A stretch of DNA of 6,953 nt from positions 1 to 6,953 of the forward strand of contig CASBQM010000325.1 in assembly GCA_949127645.1 (NCBI GenBank), in the 5' to 3' direction. Source of the DNA: Synechococcales cyanobacterium PMM_0036 (lineage in GTDB: Bacteria > Cyanobacteriota > Cyanobacteriia > Elainellales > Elainellaceae). The notes under the pieces are model-generated. The model worked only from the letters and a program-made list of their open reading frames with translations. It ran no database searches and was not told the origin of the DNA. Positions 5,628 to 6,953 of this stretch are shown here, in pieces (the stretch's first letter is position 1; the number at the start of each line of letters is the position of its first letter). The position numbers were made by a program, and so were the translations under genes.

Positions 5628-5630
5628 CGG

Positions 5631-6030
5631 CAGGGCTGATTTATTGAAAGAAGGAAAATAGGGTATGGATATGATGGGCAAGATGGCGAATGCCTTTGGT
5701 GATGGAGGCAAAGCCATTCGCTCGAAACAAGTTGACGGCAATAGTGAGGACAATAGCAAAATTAGTCGGGGCATGAGCCGCACCTAAAGGGGCAGTATCC
5801 TGTTGCAACACGACATCTTTAACCCAATGCAGCCGATTTTCGACCTGCCAATGCTGACGGATTTGCTGGGCAAAGCCAGAGGCTTCTAACGTCAGGGAAC
5901 TGATGTAGAACATCGTCTCACTCATAGGCTTTTGACCCCGAGTGCCATCCCGTTGGATGCGAATTACCCGTTGGACACCGATCCAGGCAGGGTCAATGCC
6001 TTCAGGCGGTGCCCGGGGATTTAGGAGGAT
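5631..6030 (-). mobile_element. Remnant of an ISAs1-family insertion sequence
   Basis: Only the 3' part of the transposase and one presumed end are left. The transposase stop (TAA, 5641-5643) lies about 10 nt from CAGGGCTGATTTATTG (from 5631), a plausible terminal inverted repeat because ISAs1-type ends start with CAGGG as I recall. The other end and the N-terminal two-thirds of the transposase are missing. The right boundary, close to the stop of the membrane-protein gene, is approximate. Confidence 0.6.
5641..6030 (-). pseudogene. ISAs1-family transposase, C-terminal fragment
   Basis: An open frame of about 125 residues matches the end of ISAs1-type DDE transposases: WIGVQRVIRIQRDGTR, FYISSL, then IRQHWQVENRLHWVKDVV and NFAIVLTIAVNLFRANG. 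The Glu of QVENRLHW (codon at 5839-5841) corresponds to the last catalytic acid of the DDE triad; both Asp residues would lie in the missing N-terminal part. The fragment therefore cannot be active. An upstream ATG-like start (6093) exists only because the frame runs through the 3' end of the neighbouring membrane-protein gene, and that extension (SMSWVKWAWSESKR) is not transposase-like. The retained segment has no frameshift or internal stop, suggesting a fairly recent deletion or a degraded copy of an element common in the genome. Confidence 0.8.
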
Positions 6031-6037
6031 CGATCTC

Positions 6038-6400
6038 TTAGACTCTGACCAAGCCCACTTGACCCAAGACATAGAAGAGAATGGAATTGACAATGCTCAG
6101 GGCGATCGCTCCCAAAATGGCGCTCCAGATTCCCCAACGTAGCCGAAACCCCTCAACCAGGAGAGCAGTTAGACCAAAAATAATCACGCCACTCAGCAAG
6201 GGAATTAGCCCTAGACTGACGATCGAGCCAAAGGATTTGAACCAGGCAGGAAACAGCCTGACCAAGCCGTTAATGGCTCCGATGACTGCTCCAGAAATCA
6301 AGGCAATCACGGGATTATCGATTTCAACACCCAAAGGCAGCTTGGAGATAATCAACAGACTAATCGCAATCACGACGATAGAAATCAAGAACCCAACCAT
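6038..6400 (-). CDS. Small four-helix membrane protein, phage-holin-4/YvlD-like family
   Basis: A 120-residue protein from ATG at 6400. GAGGAG (complement of 6409-6414) lies 8 nt upstream and decides this start over a GTG three codons earlier. Four hydrophobic segments are visible, at about 2-19, 30-48, 60-83 and 91-113. Short polar links carry LPLGVEIDNP after helix 1 and EGFRLRWGIWSA before helix 4. The pattern (VEI..., GAVIGAINGLVR, LTALLVEGFRLRWGIWSAILGAIALSIVNSI) fits the phage_holin_4/YvlD-like family common in bacterial chromosomes. Despite its name it is not evidence of a prophage, and its role is poorly known. The length is near normal for the family, so the adjacent IS remnant did not clearly truncate it, although the last few residues (GQVGLVRV) could be altered. 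It lies downstream of the flavodoxin-like gene on the same strand. Confidence 0.82.
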   Translation of the reverse strand: MVGFLISIVVIAISLLIISKLPLGVEIDNPVIALISGAVIGAINGLVRLFPAWFKSFGSIVSLGLIPLLSGVIIFGLTALLVEGFRLRWGIWSAILGAIALSIVNSILFYVLGQVGLVRV

Positions 6401-6573
6401 GTTACGCACTCCTCAGATACAGTAAGCCTGGAACCTTAACTGAACAATTGCTATAGAAGACTATGACCCTTGATACTGAGAATCTATCAGGGTGACTTAA
6501 GACTTGCAACTGTTCAGTTTTGTTAATGGTTTCTTGCTGGAGTTTGGGAACGATTTCTCTAGGATTCTAGGGT
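6401..6573. other. Intergenic region between the flavodoxin-like gene and the membrane-protein gene
   Basis: The gap holds the ribosome binding site of the membrane-protein gene (6409-6414) and an extended nested inverted repeat (6438-6519). I found no convincing -35/-10 pair for the minus-strand gene. Confidence 0.5.
6438..6519 (-). repeat. Nested 82-bp inverted repeat (structured RNA candidate)
   Basis: Outer arms AACTGAACAATTGC (6438-6451) and GCAACTGTTCAGTT (6506-6519) pair at 13 of 14 positions. The one mismatch (A6447/C6510) becomes a G-U wobble in a minus-strand transcript, so the stem is continuous in that RNA. Inner arms ACCCTTGATA (6466-6475) and TATCAGGGT (6485-6493) pair with a single bulged base around a 9-nt loop. 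In minus-strand orientation the element follows the flavodoxin-like gene by about 55 nt and ends 23 nt before the Shine-Dalgarno of the membrane-protein gene. No U-run follows the outer stem, so it is not a classical terminator. Confidence 0.55.
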
Positions 6574-6953
6574 TTAATGCCAGCGCTGTACTGCTTCAGC
6601 AATGCGCTGACCATATTTCTCGGAGGAGAGGCGATCGCCCGGATCAATTTCTGCGGGGCTGCCGCTCATGTCTGGCGCACTTTGTCCCATAACTCCCAAG
6701 AAAGAACCGAGTCGATTCACTCCATCTGTTTTACCAAAATAAGCGCTGGGCAAATCCCCGAATCCCACCCAAATCATGCAATGCTGAGCGGCGTTAGTTG
6801 CCAGATAAAGTAGCGTTCCCTGCTTATCGCCGCTGAGGGAGCCTGAGTGGGTAAAGCCTCCTGCAATCTTGTTTTTCCAGCCCTGAGCGAACCAAATTTC
6901 GCTGGCACCATCAATAAAGGCTTTGAACTGACCGGCAACGCCGCCCATATAGG
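6574..6953 (-). CDS. Flavodoxin/NADPH-dependent FMN reductase family protein (WrbA-like), partial
   Basis: The C-terminal part of a flavoprotein; the gene runs off the right edge, where the frame stays open (TAT codon before MGG, giving the usual TYMGG). Visible family marks are YMGGVAGQFKAFIDGAS, the FMN-phosphate and ring-binding region typical of WrbA-like flavodoxins. KIAGGFTHSGSLSGDKQGTL is the strand and loop around the flavin, and a C-terminal DGVNRLGSFLGVMGQS precedes a final helix (EKYGQRIAEAVQRW). Such proteins bind FMN and use NAD(P)H to reduce quinones or other acceptors in the cytoplasm; the substrate cannot be told here. About 125 residues are present of roughly 190-200 expected. 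The stop lies 174 nt before the start of the membrane-protein gene on the same strand. Confidence 0.85.
   Translation of the reverse strand, partial: YMGGVAGQFKAFIDGASEIWFAQGWKNKIAGGFTHSGSLSGDKQGTLLYLATNAAQHCMIWVGFGDLPSAYFGKTDGVNRLGSFLGVMGQSAPDMSGSPAEIDPGDRLSSEKYGQRIAEAVQRWH

Larger units (their letters stand above)
5161..5630. other. 470-nt region without a recognisable gene
   Basis: I see no protein gene or standard RNA gene here. The left half (5161-5480) is AT-rich and holds two inverted repeats, listed separately. The right half (about 5510-5630) changes abruptly to C-rich sequence (gatcgccccaccgatgcaac and similar). Its minus strand resembles the dispersed GGGGCG-type repeats I associate with cyanobacterial intergenic regions, and it abuts the IS remnant. 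Confidence 0.5.

Noticed and set aside
5469..5783. A 104-residue open frame on the minus strand
   Set aside because: It overlaps the transposase fragment in another frame and crosses the IS end and hairpin. No family-like pattern is seen.
6031..6093. N-terminal extension of the transposase frame to an apparent start at 6093
   Set aside because: This stretch is the 3' end of the membrane-protein gene read in another frame and lacks transposase similarity.
6038..6400. A prophage lysis module suggested by the holin-like name
   Set aside because: No endolysin, integrase or other phage gene is present. This family is commonly chromosomal and unrelated to lysis.
6081..6425. A 114-residue plus-strand frame
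   Set aside because: It is antisense to the membrane-protein gene, which has four clear hydrophobic segments and a good Shine-Dalgarno.

Overview
The window looks like a piece of a cyanobacterial chromosome, probably from a filamentous, Leptolyngbya- or Oscillatoria-like lineage (inference). I count at least 15 copies of the cyanobacterial HIP1 octamer GCGATCGC. Several genes also belong to families that are largely cyanobacterial: a DUF3155 protein, a DUF3747 plus SLH-domain secreted protein, and a Hik2/CSK-like sensor kinase. Most genes lie on the minus strand.

Layout. At 73-596 two near-identical small XRE-type DNA-binding proteins sit in tandem (minus, both probably starting at TTG). At 802-978 (plus) a small conserved-looking gene with a good ribosome binding site is broken by one in-frame TAG, and a 9-bp inverted repeat lies in its leader. 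At 998-1632 (minus) is a toxin-antitoxin operon, with a ParD-like antitoxin overlapping a PIN-domain (VapC-like) toxin by 4 nt. At 1718-2869 (minus) is a secreted DUF3747/SLH protein, and just upstream of it, at 2961-4538, is a large sensor histidine kinase. The kinase's N-terminal GAF region contains an insert built from two arrays of short tandem repeats. The two may be co-transcribed (gap about 90 nt).

At 4539-4845 is a divergent intergenic region. It holds a near-consensus sigma-70 promoter and a perfect NtcA-like palindrome in front of a DUF3155 gene (4846-5160, plus, TTG start with a strong Shine-Dalgarno). From 5161 to about 5630 I see no gene, only inverted repeats. At 5631 to about 6030 (minus) is the C-terminal remnant of an ISAs1-family transposase, lying directly downstream of a small four-helix membrane protein (6038-6400, minus; phage-holin-4/YvlD-like family). 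A nested 82-bp inverted repeat sits between that gene and a flavodoxin-like reductase gene (6574 to beyond the right edge, minus).

How the parts fit. The left third (duplicated regulators, interrupted small gene, toxin-antitoxin pair) reads as an accessory, decaying or plastic region. The centre (kinase, SLH protein, DUF3155) is core cyanobacterial material. The right part carries IS debris between ordinary genes. I see no complete new defence or metabolic system. The most unusual signals are the repeat-expanded GAF insert of the kinase, the NtcA-like palindrome downstream of a sigma-70 promoter, the amber-interrupted small gene, and the nested inverted repeat at 6438-6519.
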